A DNA stretch of 64,000 nt, taken from positions 69,243,042-69,307,041 of the forward strand of contig OZ035997.1 of assembly GCA_964035015.1 (NCBI GenBank), in the 5' to 3' direction. Below are positions 17,874 through 26,859 of the stretch, piece after piece. A model generated the notes under the pieces. It had not been told where the DNA came from. It was given only the letters and a program-made list of their open reading frames with translations, and searched no databases. Source of the DNA: Corallium rubrum (lineage: Eukaryota; Cnidaria; Anthozoa; Scleralcyonacea; Coralliidae). Positions within the stretch are counted from its first letter, which is position 1; the number at the start of each line of letters is the position of its first letter. A program made the translations under genes and the position numbers.

Positions 17874-19048
17874 TATATTATATTATATACTATGTTATAA
17901 TGGATGCCGTCCGTAAATATTATGGTAAGAATTATGAAAAGGCGATGGAGAATATGAAAAAAGGTAATACTCAGGCTAAGGCAGACCTACTCAGGAAATA
18001 CCCGAAAGTAACACTTAGCAAATTCAGTTTTGACACAACAGTAAACAAGGATGGGGAAATACGCACAACTACCACATGGTTTAAAAATAACGATCTAATA
18101 TCAACAGATATTACTTCATCCACTTTTAAGGAGGACAAAAAAATGTGGATATGGCTACGTAACTACAAGACAGCCTCCACAAAGAGTAATTTCCCAAAAA
18201 TATGGTCCATCATATCAGCACCTCCCGTGTCACTACCATCAGGACGGAAACACAATTCAGGTTATGGTGACTATTACGATAGATTTCCTATTGACTATGT
18301 TTTAGACTACCCTATAAACAGCTTTAGGATATATGTAAACAGTAAGTCCTATTTCAACAGTGGCCTACCCTCCTTGGATATAACGACGAAAGAGAATACC
18401 CTATGGGATGTAGAAGAATCTTACTACAGAAGTCTGATAGGTACTTGGCTCGCTACTTATGCATGTGGGATATCCAAGCAACATCTAACTTTTTCAGATG
18501 ACGTTTCCAAGCAGATAACAAGCCTAATAAGATTCTATTTGTATTTCACTGTCAGAAGAATAATGAAAATGGCCTCATCAGATATTAATAACATCATGGT
18601 GAAATTCTCTATAATCAGCAGGTTGAAGGGACATACCCCCAAGTGGACATGGCAGGAAGTAGAGCACACAGAGTCACCTAAACACTGATAAAATTTGGAC
18701 AGGTGCTGTTAGAATCCGTGACATAAAAAATGACTACAAAAAGTTTATACCAGTCACATCTAAAGGTCTATTACGCTCTGGCAGTGAATTAATCAACAAC
18801 TCTATAGAAGCATATATTTACACTATTCTAGGTAGTCAGGCTAAAACTAGACAAAGCATATACGGAGATAGGGCATCAGCACGTGAGAGTCAGAAAGTGT
18901 TCCGCCGACTAGTGGAAGACAGTATTATAAATTATGATACAGCAACATGGATCAACAATATGAACACAGCAGTAAAGGATACGAATGTTACTTTGAATAT
19001 AAATATTACCAGGGTTAAGTCACGTTGGCCTGAAAAACAGAGAAAAAA

Positions 19049-19090
19049 TCTTCTCGACGTTTCGAGCGAAGGCCCTTCGTCAGGAGAAAT
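19049..19090 (-). ncRNA. Hammerhead-type motif (type I, minimal), left arm
   Basis: On the minus strand: helix I strand TTTCTC, core CTGACGA, stem II GGGC/GCTC with loop CTTC (one extra A before it), GAAAC, GTC, then helix I strand GAGAAG. Helix III is almost absent, as in the minimal hammerheads known from Penelope-like elements. Confidence 0.65.
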
Positions 19091-19353
19091 TAGTAAACAA
19101 CTCACATGTGGTCACACGTATTTATAGCAGAGCTACAATGGGAATCACGTGAACACATGTAAGCCAATAAAAACAAACTAAACAAATAAATTAATATGTA
19201 ATTTTAGCCCGTGTGCAGGTGCTGACCCAATTTGTGGGTCAGCTACCTGCAAATGGGCAGAGAAACAGGTTATAAATTACTATTTAAATCATCAGAAAAA
19301 GGTTAAGGAAAAGGTGTGGAATATGGTGGTGGAGTGAGCTAAATGAAAGAGAA

Positions 19354-19542
19354 TCACTCATTGAGGCCGTGAGGGTGAATGGTACCAAGTTTGTAAATGA
19401 GACGCATTTCTTGATTACGACGAGTATCGTTACAACCTGTAATGGGCTGAATGGCGCAGATTTTCATGTTGGAAAAGGAGTGGTTGGCACTGTTGAAGTG
19501 CCTGGCTACCATTTCTAATGAAAAAGTACCTCTAGTTCTCAC
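19354..19542 (-). pseudogene. Inverted partial copy of the GIY-YIG end
   Basis: Repeats in reverse orientation the last about 55 residues of the endonuclease at 19451-20137 (RHFNSANHSFSNMKICAIQP), as part of the left inverted arm. Confidence 0.8.
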
Positions 19543-20137
19543 TTTTCATCCCTTTAATTTCAAAGTAAGGGACATCATTAGCCGCAATTTCGACCTCATT
19601 AAAAATGACCCAGAAACATCTTCCATTTTCTCTGAGAAACCCCTAGTATCTTTTCGGCATAGCAAAAACATCCGGGAAAACGTTCACAGCTCACTACAGC
19701 AAGCCTTGGTATCACATGTTGGCACCAGCTCTTGCTGTCGTGGTAGGTGCAACACCTGTAAATATTTAGACTCCTCAATTTCAATTTCGACTCCAAAATG
19801 TAGGTTCAACATAACCCATAGTTTCACTTGCACTTCCTCCAACCTCATTTACTGTATCTCTTGCAGTAAATGTCCCATGCTTTACATCGGAGAAACTGGA
19901 AGACGTTCAGGTGACAGGTTTGTTGAACACCTTCGTGATGTCAAAAACAATGTGCAAAACAAACCTGTTGCCAGGCACTTCAACAGTGCCAACCACTCCT
20001 TTTCCAACATGAAAATCTGCGCCATTCAGCCCATTACAGGTTGTAACGATACTCGTCGTAAACAAGAAATGCATCTCATTTACAAACTTGGTACCATTCA
20101 CCCTCACGGCCTCAATGAGCGATTCTCTTTCATTTAG
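19451..20137 (+). pseudogene. Penelope-like GIY-YIG endonuclease (C-terminal part)
   Basis: 228-residue frame; genuine homology starts about residue 35. A Cys cluster (CCRGRCNTCKYL, then CISCSKCP) precedes the GIY-YIG core (MLYIGETGRRSGDRFVEHLR, with the R and a downstream E in KQEMHLIYKLG). It ends GTIHPHGLNERFSFI. This EN domain nicks DNA for target-primed reverse transcription. The RT half is missing. Confidence 0.85.
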
Positions 20138-20386
20138 CTCACTCCACCACCATATTCCACACCTTTTCCTTAACCTTTTTCTGATGATTTAAATAGTAAT
20201 TTATAACCTGTTTCTTTGCCCATTTGCAGGTAGCTGACCCACAAATTGGGTCAGCACCTGCACACGGGCTAAAATTACATATTAATTTATTTGTTTACTT
20301 TGTTTTTATTGGCTTACATGTGTTCACGTGATTTCCATTGTAGCTCTGCTATAAATACGTGTGACCACATGTGAGTTGTTTACTAA

Positions 20387-20427
20387 TTTCTCCTGACGAA
20401 GGGCCTTTGCTCGAAACGTCGAGAAGA
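20387..20427 (+). ncRNA. Hammerhead-type motif (type I, minimal), right arm
   Basis: Same motif as at 19049-19090, now in the sense direction downstream of the GIY-YIG ORF, with one change in the stem II loop (CTTT). Confidence 0.65.
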
Positions 20428-20853
20428 TTTTTTTCTCTGTTTTTCAGGCCAACGTGACTTAACCCTGGTAATATTTGGATTTCAACCGTGGCCGACGCTG
20501 TCCTAGAAGCCCTTTACTTTGGATATAGCTATATCACCAAGCCTGTGGTTACTACCGTCTAACATGATAATTCTTAAGAAGCCAATGTTCATAGTCTATC
20601 TAACCTAAAAAAAGCACCTAGTGATAAAAATATCGCCCATCATCTGGAGTCACTCCCTAAATCAGTAGATCGAACCCATAGAAAGCTATTATCCAAGGAC
20701 ACATCCCTCCCTAAATTGTCAGAGAAGAATTCTAATGGCATCATTCTAATAGCTGCGATAATCAGTGGTTATTTAGTAAGCAAATATGTTATATAGTGCG
20801 TATGGAGTTAAACTTCCTATAGACAGGTAGTGATAAGACATAGGTATATTAGT

Positions 20854-21372
20854 ATGATACGTAGAAGTAAAACCATTACGTATGTTTCATCAAGTCTTAG
20901 TGAGGATGATCTAGCAATGCTTATTAATCTGTGTAAAACCAATAAAATGAAGATGCATTGCTACAGGATGTTGCCCAAAAGATACAGAATGATACATCTA
21001 TCTATAACAATGGCATCAGTCGTACTGACTACAACGGGTGTTATAGTGGGTACCATAGCTATTAACCCAATTCCCATTGGCGTTCTATCAGGTTTGGGAG
21101 TGATGCTTCAAACCTTTTTACAGAAAAGTAGTTTATCTGATAAAAAAAAGATATGCGAAGAGGCATGTAGACTGTACAGAGGTATTACCAACAAAATAAT
21201 ACAGACCATACAGGGTTTTGAACCGTATAACCATGATATACTTTGTTCTGATATCTCCCTTATTGATGGGATAGTTGTTGGGTCAGGTGCTGAATCTATT
21301 AATGGTATTAGTAAGAAATACTATAAGGAATATACAGATACCCCCACTGAAGAAAGTGAGCTGGCTACATAG
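20854..21372 (+). CDS. Polinton-associated two-helix membrane protein
   Basis: 172 residues from the first ATG. Two adjacent hydrophobic segments (IHLSITMASVVLTTTGVIVG and PIPIGVLSGLGVMLQTFL) are followed by a cytosolic-looking C-terminal half. Resembles small membrane proteins carried by cnidarian Polintons; no enzymatic motif. Function unknown. Confidence 0.6.
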   Translation: MIRRSKTITYVSSSLSEDDLAMLINLCKTNKMKMHCYRMLPKRYRMIHLSITMASVVLTTTGVIVGTIAINPIPIGVLSGLGVMLQTFLQKSSLSDKKKICEEACRLYRGITNKIIQTIQGFEPYNHDILCSDISLIDGIVVGSGAESINGISKKYYKEYTDTPTEESELAT

Positions 21373-21377
21373 ATTAT

Positions 21378-21497
21378 CTACAGTCATCTACAAAATAATC
21401 TATAAAATTATCTACAGTCATCTATAAAATTATCTATAGTCATCTACAAAATAATCTATAGTTACCTACAGTCATCTATAAAATAATCTACATACCT
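21378..21497. repeat. Short tandem repeats of ATCTACAGTCATCTA
   Basis: Roughly 6 imperfect copies of ATCTA(C/T)A(G/A)T..ATCTA between two accessory genes. Confidence 0.7.
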
Positions 21498-21499
21498 AT

Positions 21500-21808
21500 A
21501 TGAGTAGTGAAGCAGATGAGCAGAAGATAACTACTGTAGTAAAGACTAAAGATCCTAAAAGAGTAGAAGCAGGAAAGAAACTAGCAGCCCTCTCAAAAGC
21601 AGCTATAGAAAAAAAGAAGATGAACGTAGAAAAACCAGCAGAAGAGCGCAGTAGCTGGAATATTCCAATAGCAGTGGTAGAACTACTAATAGCAGCAGGT
21701 TCCTTATATTTTACTTACACATTAAGTAACACTACTCACAGGACATCGGTTAAGGAACCACCACCACCACGACCAGCAGTAACACCTAACCTAGAAAGCT
21801 TAGACTAG
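21500..21808 (+). CDS. Polinton-associated basic single-helix membrane protein
   Basis: 102 residues: a lysine-rich N-terminal region (KDPKRVEAGKKLAALSKAA), one transmembrane helix (IAVVELLIAAGSLYFTYTL), then a proline-rich tail (KEPPPPRPAVTP). The basic block could bind DNA or lipid head groups. Family recognised as a recurrent Polinton accessory protein; function unknown. Confidence 0.6.
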   Translation: MSSEADEQKITTVVKTKDPKRVEAGKKLAALSKAAIEKKKMNVEKPAEERSSWNIPIAVVELLIAAGSLYFTYTLSNTTHRTSVKEPPPPRPAVTPNLESLD

Positions 21809-21829
21809 AAATATAATATCTACTAAGTT

Positions 21830-22054
21830 ATGGAAAAAAAAGTAATGAACAGCATTTATGAATCCGTACTAATCACTGTAGGAGCAGTCAGTATTTCTAT
21901 GATAAGTAAAAAAATACTAAAGGAACCATTGAGTACACCTGAGTCATTAAAGGGTACAGCCAAACTAGCATTAGCAGTTGCATTAAGTAGCTGCCTAATC
22001 GACTACGCACAGAACAAGAAGATTATCCCAGTTGATCCATTAAAATCTGTCTAG
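21830..22054 (+). CDS. Polinton-associated small membrane protein
   Basis: 74 residues with two hydrophobic stretches (SVLITVGAVSISMISKKIL and LALAVALSSCLIDYA). It sits 22 bp after its neighbour, as part of a compact same-strand gene row. Recurrent in cnidarian Polintons; function unknown. Confidence 0.6.
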   Translation: MEKKVMNSIYESVLITVGAVSISMISKKILKEPLSTPESLKGTAKLALAVALSSCLIDYAQNKKIIPVDPLKSV

Positions 22055-22062
22055 TAGTATAA

Positions 22063-22495
22063 ATGGCAGGTACTCTAGCAGGTGGAGTAATAGACAGCTT
22101 TTGCAGCTATATCATTTGCAGGTGCAGGGTTTTTATTTAGTAAGCTAAATCATAATGGATATGAGGATGAGATCAAACGACATAATCATGCGTTAGAACA
22201 ATTAACAGCAAGTAAGGAAAAATTCTATGAAGATGAAATAAAACATAAAGACAAAATACAGGAACTAAGGATGGAACTGAGTGACGCTAATAGTGATATC
22301 AACCAAACTAATAAGACATTAGACTTATTAAGTAAAATAAATGCACTAGAGAAAAATACCCCCCAAATGCCGCAACTAAGTAACTTTTATAAACCTTCTG
22401 AGGAGATGCAGAAGTACCAGGAAATAACAGTTGGTGTGATAGGTCTGGGCAGTGGGTTTATAATACATAAAATATACACACTCTACATAGTATAG
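22063..22495 (+). pseudogene. Polinton-associated coiled-coil membrane protein, frameshifted
   Basis: ATG at 22063 opens a hydrophobic start; a frameshift near 22098 leads into FLFSKLNHNGYEDEIKRHNH and a long coiled coil (KIQELRMELSDANSDINQTN), ending in a second hydrophobic segment (ITVGVIGLGSGFIIHKIYTL). About 143 residues overall. Looks like a structural membrane-anchored protein; function unknown. Confidence 0.55.
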
Positions 22496-22496
22496 T

Positions 22497-22964
22497 ATGT
22501 ATGAACATATCAGGTGTGATGGATATATGGCACTTGATCATAGGAGAGGGCATACCTGTATGAAATGTGGTTATATGACAGATGAAATCCACTTTGTACA
22601 GGGGTATGATCCTGAAGCATATAGGAAAAAAAGATCACAACATAAAAGGAATAAATGGCTCGCTAAAAAATTATTTAGCGTTGTTCATTATAATCACATA
22701 GAACCATTAGTATATGATTTTATTAAAGTTGTCAACTTATTGGCTGACAAAGGATACTTCCTTACGAGGAAAAATATTAGTAAATATGGATACTACATAA
22801 TTAGACTAGCCAGTAGAAGGGGAATCCCACTGCTATGCCCAGTAAATGATATTAAGAAAGGAAAAACAAAAGACATTTTCGACAATAACTTTTTTAGTCT
22901 TTATAAGGAGTTGGGATGGGGTTGTCAATGTCCCTACTACTTAGAGTGGCTTACGGCCATATGA
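22497..22964 (+). CDS. Polinton zinc-ribbon-like protein (possible transcription factor)
   Basis: 155 residues, starting 1 bp after its neighbour's stop. N-terminal Cys/His cluster (IRCDGYMALDHRRGHTCMKC) resembles a zinc ribbon. It is followed by a basic helix (KKRSQHKRNKWLAKKLF) and a helical region, and ends in a second cysteine patch (GWGCQCPYY). The layout recalls a TFIIB-like or late-transcription-factor protein, but that is a guess. Its 3' end overlaps the convergent nuclease gene by 28 bp. Confidence 0.5.
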   Translation: MYEHIRCDGYMALDHRRGHTCMKCGYMTDEIHFVQGYDPEAYRKKRSQHKRNKWLAKKLFSVVHYNHIEPLVYDFIKVVNLLADKGYFLTRKNISKYGYYIIRLASRRGIPLLCPVNDIKKGKTKDIFDNNFFSLYKELGWGCQCPYYLEWLTAI

Positions 22965-23460
22965 TTGCTTAGACACTTAGGGTACTCATAGAACTTTCTA
23001 CAGGACGGTATTTGACAGGACAGTCTAACTTCGTCTAAGTAGTTTCTAATTATTTTTATGACTTTTTTATAACTTTTACTTACTATCACTAGATACCCAC
23101 TCTCTACTGATAGTTTTTTAAGCCACTTTTTCTGGTTAGATGATAATTTATCTTTTCCATTAGGATTTTTCAACTCTATAGCCAAACCATTATACCCTTC
23201 TGTTAACAGAGGAATTATTATGTCAGGCTGGCCACCTTTATATCCTTTGGAGTGGGCATCCAGTCTCATGCTTTTTGTAGTCTGATACTCTCCCAGACCA
23301 GGTATTATTATATCATCATAGTTTAACCTAATAAATTCGATGACATTATAGTGCAGATCAGTCTCATTAAAAAGTATCCGTCTGTCCAGTAGTGATGTTT
23401 TTCTAAGTTTTGGTATGACCTCTTTCAAAACCCATGTTTTAAACTTTTCGGCATAAGGTA
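22937..23460 (-). pseudogene. BRO-N / VRR-NUC / C2H2 fusion protein, C-terminal part
   Basis: Open to its stop but with no start of its own; it enters from a MITE end at 23461. Domains in order: end of a BRO-N domain (YAEKFKTWVLKEVIPKLRKT), a VRR-NUC type PD-(D/E)XK nuclease (GGQPDIIIP then LAIELKNPNGKDK, giving D...ExK), and a C-terminal C2H2 finger (C-x4-C-x12-H-x4-H). The N-terminal part lies at 26449-26737. A structure-selective nuclease role in replication or resolution is inferred. Confidence 0.75.
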
Positions 23461-23609
23461 CAATCTTGGACAATAATAGTTGTAACAGTCAACCCCTCCC
23501 CCCCGATTCAATGTTGTTATATGAAACTCCATTCCAACATTGTTTCATTTCGGTCAACATTGAATCGGGGGGAGGGGGTGTTACAACATTATTGTCCAAG
23601 ATTGTCCTT
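23461..23609. mobile_element. Palindromic MITE, copy 1
   Basis: About 148 bp. Terminal inverted repeats CAATCTTGGACAATAAT; inner arms contain a C-run/G-run pair around CCCGATTCAATGTTG and its complement. Nearly the whole element is self-complementary. Confidence 0.75.
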
Positions 23610-24792
23610 GACTGATTTTTCTTCATATTGTATAAAATGCAGCAAAAATAGGATTTCTATTTGTAAATTAAAGTCATTAAACAATGGTGAAGTTTGAGAC
23701 TGTTTCGTGCAATTAGTAGAAAGATATTTGCATTTGAAAATGTATAGATTGCGCTCTACTACGCACGCTTCTCCACCATATTTCTCTGCCTGAAGCCCTT
23801 TCTTTGTCACTCAATAATATCTACGTCACTAGTATTGCGAGAGAAAGTGTGAGAGTTGTTTAACTTGGATAGGATAACTGTTGAAAGAGAGATGTATTAA
23901 TAATATTACTATTGTTTAGATATGACGCTCATATTTCAGCCGTTGGGTGATTGATATCCGAGCCCGCTTTACCTGAATCTATATGATCTGACATTGTGAT
24001 GATTGGGGAAAAATAAGCACGTACGGTGTATTTCATTTCATAATAGAACGTTTTATTTAAGTTTAAAAATTATTTCCCCAGCTAATACTATCAATGAATT
24101 GTTAATGGGAATATAATTATTTTTATATTAAGATTAACAGCTTCAAAAACTAAGATGACCCGCCGCTACCTTGTCGTTGAAATTTGAGAAATTATCGTAT
24201 TGCCGCACGCGTTTTAGACGAAGCGAAGTCTGGAAGAGGTTGAAATCATTCAATAAATAAGTGTAAAGCTTAAGTCTCTTTTATAGAATGCTTGTAAAGC
24301 CACATTTATTCATAAGCAGTTGGTTTAATTTCCCCTGCGCAACTATATACCGCCTTATGCAACGGTCTACCACGGTCTACCATGGATTTCAAAGGGATTT
24401 ACATGTATATTAATTTTGTTATATTGTAGTGGTAGACCGTGGTAGACCGTGGTAGACCGTTGGTGAATGGTTCAGATAACTATTTATTATATAAATTATA
24501 AAAACACAATGAATACCGACATAATTTTAGGATATAGTTTAATGTCCAATCGTCTTAGTGTTACTCTACATGTCAATACTTCAATCTCTGGCCTTTCCTT
24601 TCCTTAATATTTGTTATTCTTTTGCCCATGGAAGAGATTATATTATTTATAATTTGGATGTCCAAACTACGGAGGGTATTTAACACTCGATATTGAAAAT
24701 TTAATGCAAACTAATCTTTTAATGCTGTATCACTACCGTAACATAAAAGAACTAGTTGTTTTATCAAAATTAGGAAAATTGGGTCTTAGACA
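23610..24792. other. Unidentified segment between two MITE copies
   Basis: A/T-rich, no gene recognised. Contains an inverted repeat of ACGGTCTACCACGGTCTACC (24370-24390) and the complementary GGTAGACCGTGGTAGACCG units (24430-24462). Confidence 0.5.
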
Positions 24793-24937
24793 ATCTTGGA
24801 CAATAATAGTTGTAACAGTCAACCCCTCCCCCCGATTCAATGTTGTTATATGAAACTCCATTCCAACATTGTTTCATTTCGGTCAACATTGAATCGGGGG
24901 GAGGGGGTGTTACAACATTATTGTCCAAGATTGTAGC
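24793..24937. mobile_element. Palindromic MITE, copy 2
   Basis: Near-identical and same orientation as the copy at 23461-23609. Confidence 0.75.
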
Positions 24938-25005
24938 TTACTAGAGAAAATTAGTCTGTATAAACCTGACTCATTTATATAAGTGCCACACCTTTTTTCA
25001 TCAGA

Positions 25006-26448
25006 TTTTACTTAGATAGATAGATAGATTTATTAAGATTACATCGCAGCCAATATGGCTGAATTACGTAATTTACACATTTAAATATTCATAAGTAACT
25101 TATATCTATAAAACTATGTTACATTACAATATAAAACAATCAAATTTAAAATGTAACTAAGGTAAAATTTTAAAAACTATATAAAACTACATACAAATTT
25201 TAAAAGGAATATAGGCGAAAGTTTCACTGATTACACATAGCGAAAATAAAAGAGTTCATTGTCCTGTTGGTGTGAACTTGTGGGATGTTGAAGTTTCGTT
25301 GACTTCTTAGATTATAATTAGGATTATGCCTTGCTGGTAATAAATTACTAATCTTATGGTTTAGATCCGACGACACAGACTGGAAAAGTTTGTCACATAG
25401 GTGTTCGTGATGATCCTTCATAGGTTTAATACCTAATCTTTCAAGAGCAGTATGATAATCCATACCTGACATGATAATAGATATGGCCCTTTTCTCCAGA
25501 CGCACCAGCTCATTTTTTAGGTATTGCGGTAGAGAATGATAAAACGCTGGTATTGCATAATCTACAACTGATCTAATACATGATACGTAAAACAACGCTA
25601 GATCTTGAGATGGCACTTTAGCCTGCCTTAATTGTACCAAAAAATACAATCTTTTGCTAGCTTTCTTTATAACCTCCTCTATGTAGGCATTCCAGGTTAA
25701 GTTATCACTGATAGTAAGACCTAACAACTTGACACTATGAACTACCTCTAATTCTTTGCCATTAATAACTACTGGATTGAAAACTGCTGGTTGCTTAGCA
25801 AAAGAGATTCTTAGTTCTTTACATTTGCCAGGATTTAGATGCACTCTGTTTTCACGAGACCACTGAATTACGTGATCTGCTATATTCTGGGCGTTACTAA
25901 CACTATCCTTGCGAACTATTTCGGACGTTGTCGTATCGTCTACATATTTCCAAACATTCGGTTCTCCAAAATATAAATCGTTAATCATAAGGACAAACAA
26001 CCAAGGGCCTAGTTTGGTTCCCTGTGGTACGCCAGAAGGGACTGACCCCCACTCCGAATAACAGCCATCTACTAGTTTAACTCTTTGGGATCTGTCGGTA
26101 AGGAAGTCAATTATCCAATTAATAACACTTCGAGGAAGATCTAATTTACATAGTTTGTCAATAAGAATACTATGATCGATAAAGTCAAATGCCTTACGAT
26201 AGTCAAAGAGTATTGTTCTTACAGTCGACCCATTTCCATCAGTCCCCAGGAACCAGTGGTGTAACATGCTGATTAACGCCATTGTAGTGCAGGATTTGGG
26301 GATTGCTCCATACTGGTTAGGGTCAATTACTTTTAAGACAGCAGGCTTGACATAGTCCTCAACCAGGAATTCCTCTGCCACCTTGGAGACACAAGACGTG
26401 AGTGAAATAGGTCGCAAATCTTTCTTGGGATCCTGTACAGGCTTTCTT
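25006..26448 (-). mobile_element. Non-LTR retrotransposon (CR1/Rex-like), 5'-truncated
   Basis: Minus-strand LINE ending in a (TCTA)n-type tail (25013-25030 on the plus strand). It interrupts the BRO-N gene. Same family as the element at 39.88-42.86 kb. Confidence 0.85.
25224..26417 (-). pseudogene. LINE reverse transcriptase
   Basis: 397 residues open: LRPISLTSCVSKVAEEF, TILFDYRKAFDFIDH (motif A), PSGVPQGTKLGPWLF (motif B), WKYVDDTTTSE (motif C, VDD), and the thumb (VKLLGLTISDNLTWNAYI). Lacks endonuclease and RT N-terminus because of the 5' truncation, so not autonomous. Confidence 0.9.
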
Positions 26449-26737
26449 TAGATATTACGGCTTTTGGGGATTTATACCCTAGGATGATGGCAGCTTCCAA
26501 TCCTATAAACCACGGCTCACCATCGATAAGCAAAGAAGAAAACTTTCTTTCCTCAAAGACCTGAACTAATATATTCTCCATAATTTTACTATAAGAATAT
26601 TTCTTTAAGTGCAAATATTCTCTGTCATAAAAGTGGTAGTACCATTTCTTATTCAACATATATTTCGACTTCTTAACAGCAGCTAGTCTGTCTTTTTCTG
26701 TGTGATATATATCTGTGTCTTTAATGCTGAAGTGCAA
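26449..26737 (-). pseudogene. BRO-N / VRR-NUC fusion protein, N-terminal part
   Basis: Starts MHFSIKDTDIYHTEKDRLAA and runs into a BRO-N domain (FSSLLIDGEPWFIGLEAAII, then LGYKSPKAVISK), where the LINE boundary cuts it. The rest of BRO-N and the nuclease follow at 22937-23460, 3 kb away, separated by a MITE pair, an unknown 1.2-kb segment and a LINE. Divergent from the polymerase gene. Confidence 0.65.
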
Positions 26738-26859
26738 AGTGTCTGCCTGTTATTCTTTTCTGCTGTTTTGATAGTGTTTCAGGTAGTTAAAAGGCTATAT
26801 AGCGACCACCTTACTTAAGAGAAATCTACACTTAAAGAAATATTCTTATAGTATTTTAT

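Larger units (their letters stand above)
19001..20476 (+). mobile_element. Penelope-like element fragment with inverted arms and hammerhead motifs
   Basis: Bounded by a long inverted repeat: about 510 bp at 19001-19510 is the reverse complement of 19966-20476, outermost AAATATTACCAGGG. Between and into the right arm runs the C-terminal GIY-YIG endonuclease of a Penelope-like element; the left arm repeats only its end in reverse. Hammerhead motifs sit at each arm's outer end. The reverse transcriptase is absent, so this is a heavily 5'-truncated, snap-back copy, a structure common for this class. Inserted in a Polinton gene. Confidence 0.8.
17900..20796 (+). pseudogene. Polinton accessory gene of unknown function, split by a Penelope-like element
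   Basis: Starts at an ATG at 17900 in a good context and stays open to 18688 (263 codons). It shifts frame there, continues to about 19000, is interrupted by the Penelope-like element (19001-20476), resumes at 20477 and ends at 20796 with more damage on the way. The product is hydrophilic and lysine-rich (MDAVRKYYGKNYEKAMENM), and ends in a predicted membrane helix (GIILIAAIISGYLVSKYVI). Divergently arranged from the penton gene with a 26-bp gap. No family recognised. Confidence 0.55.
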
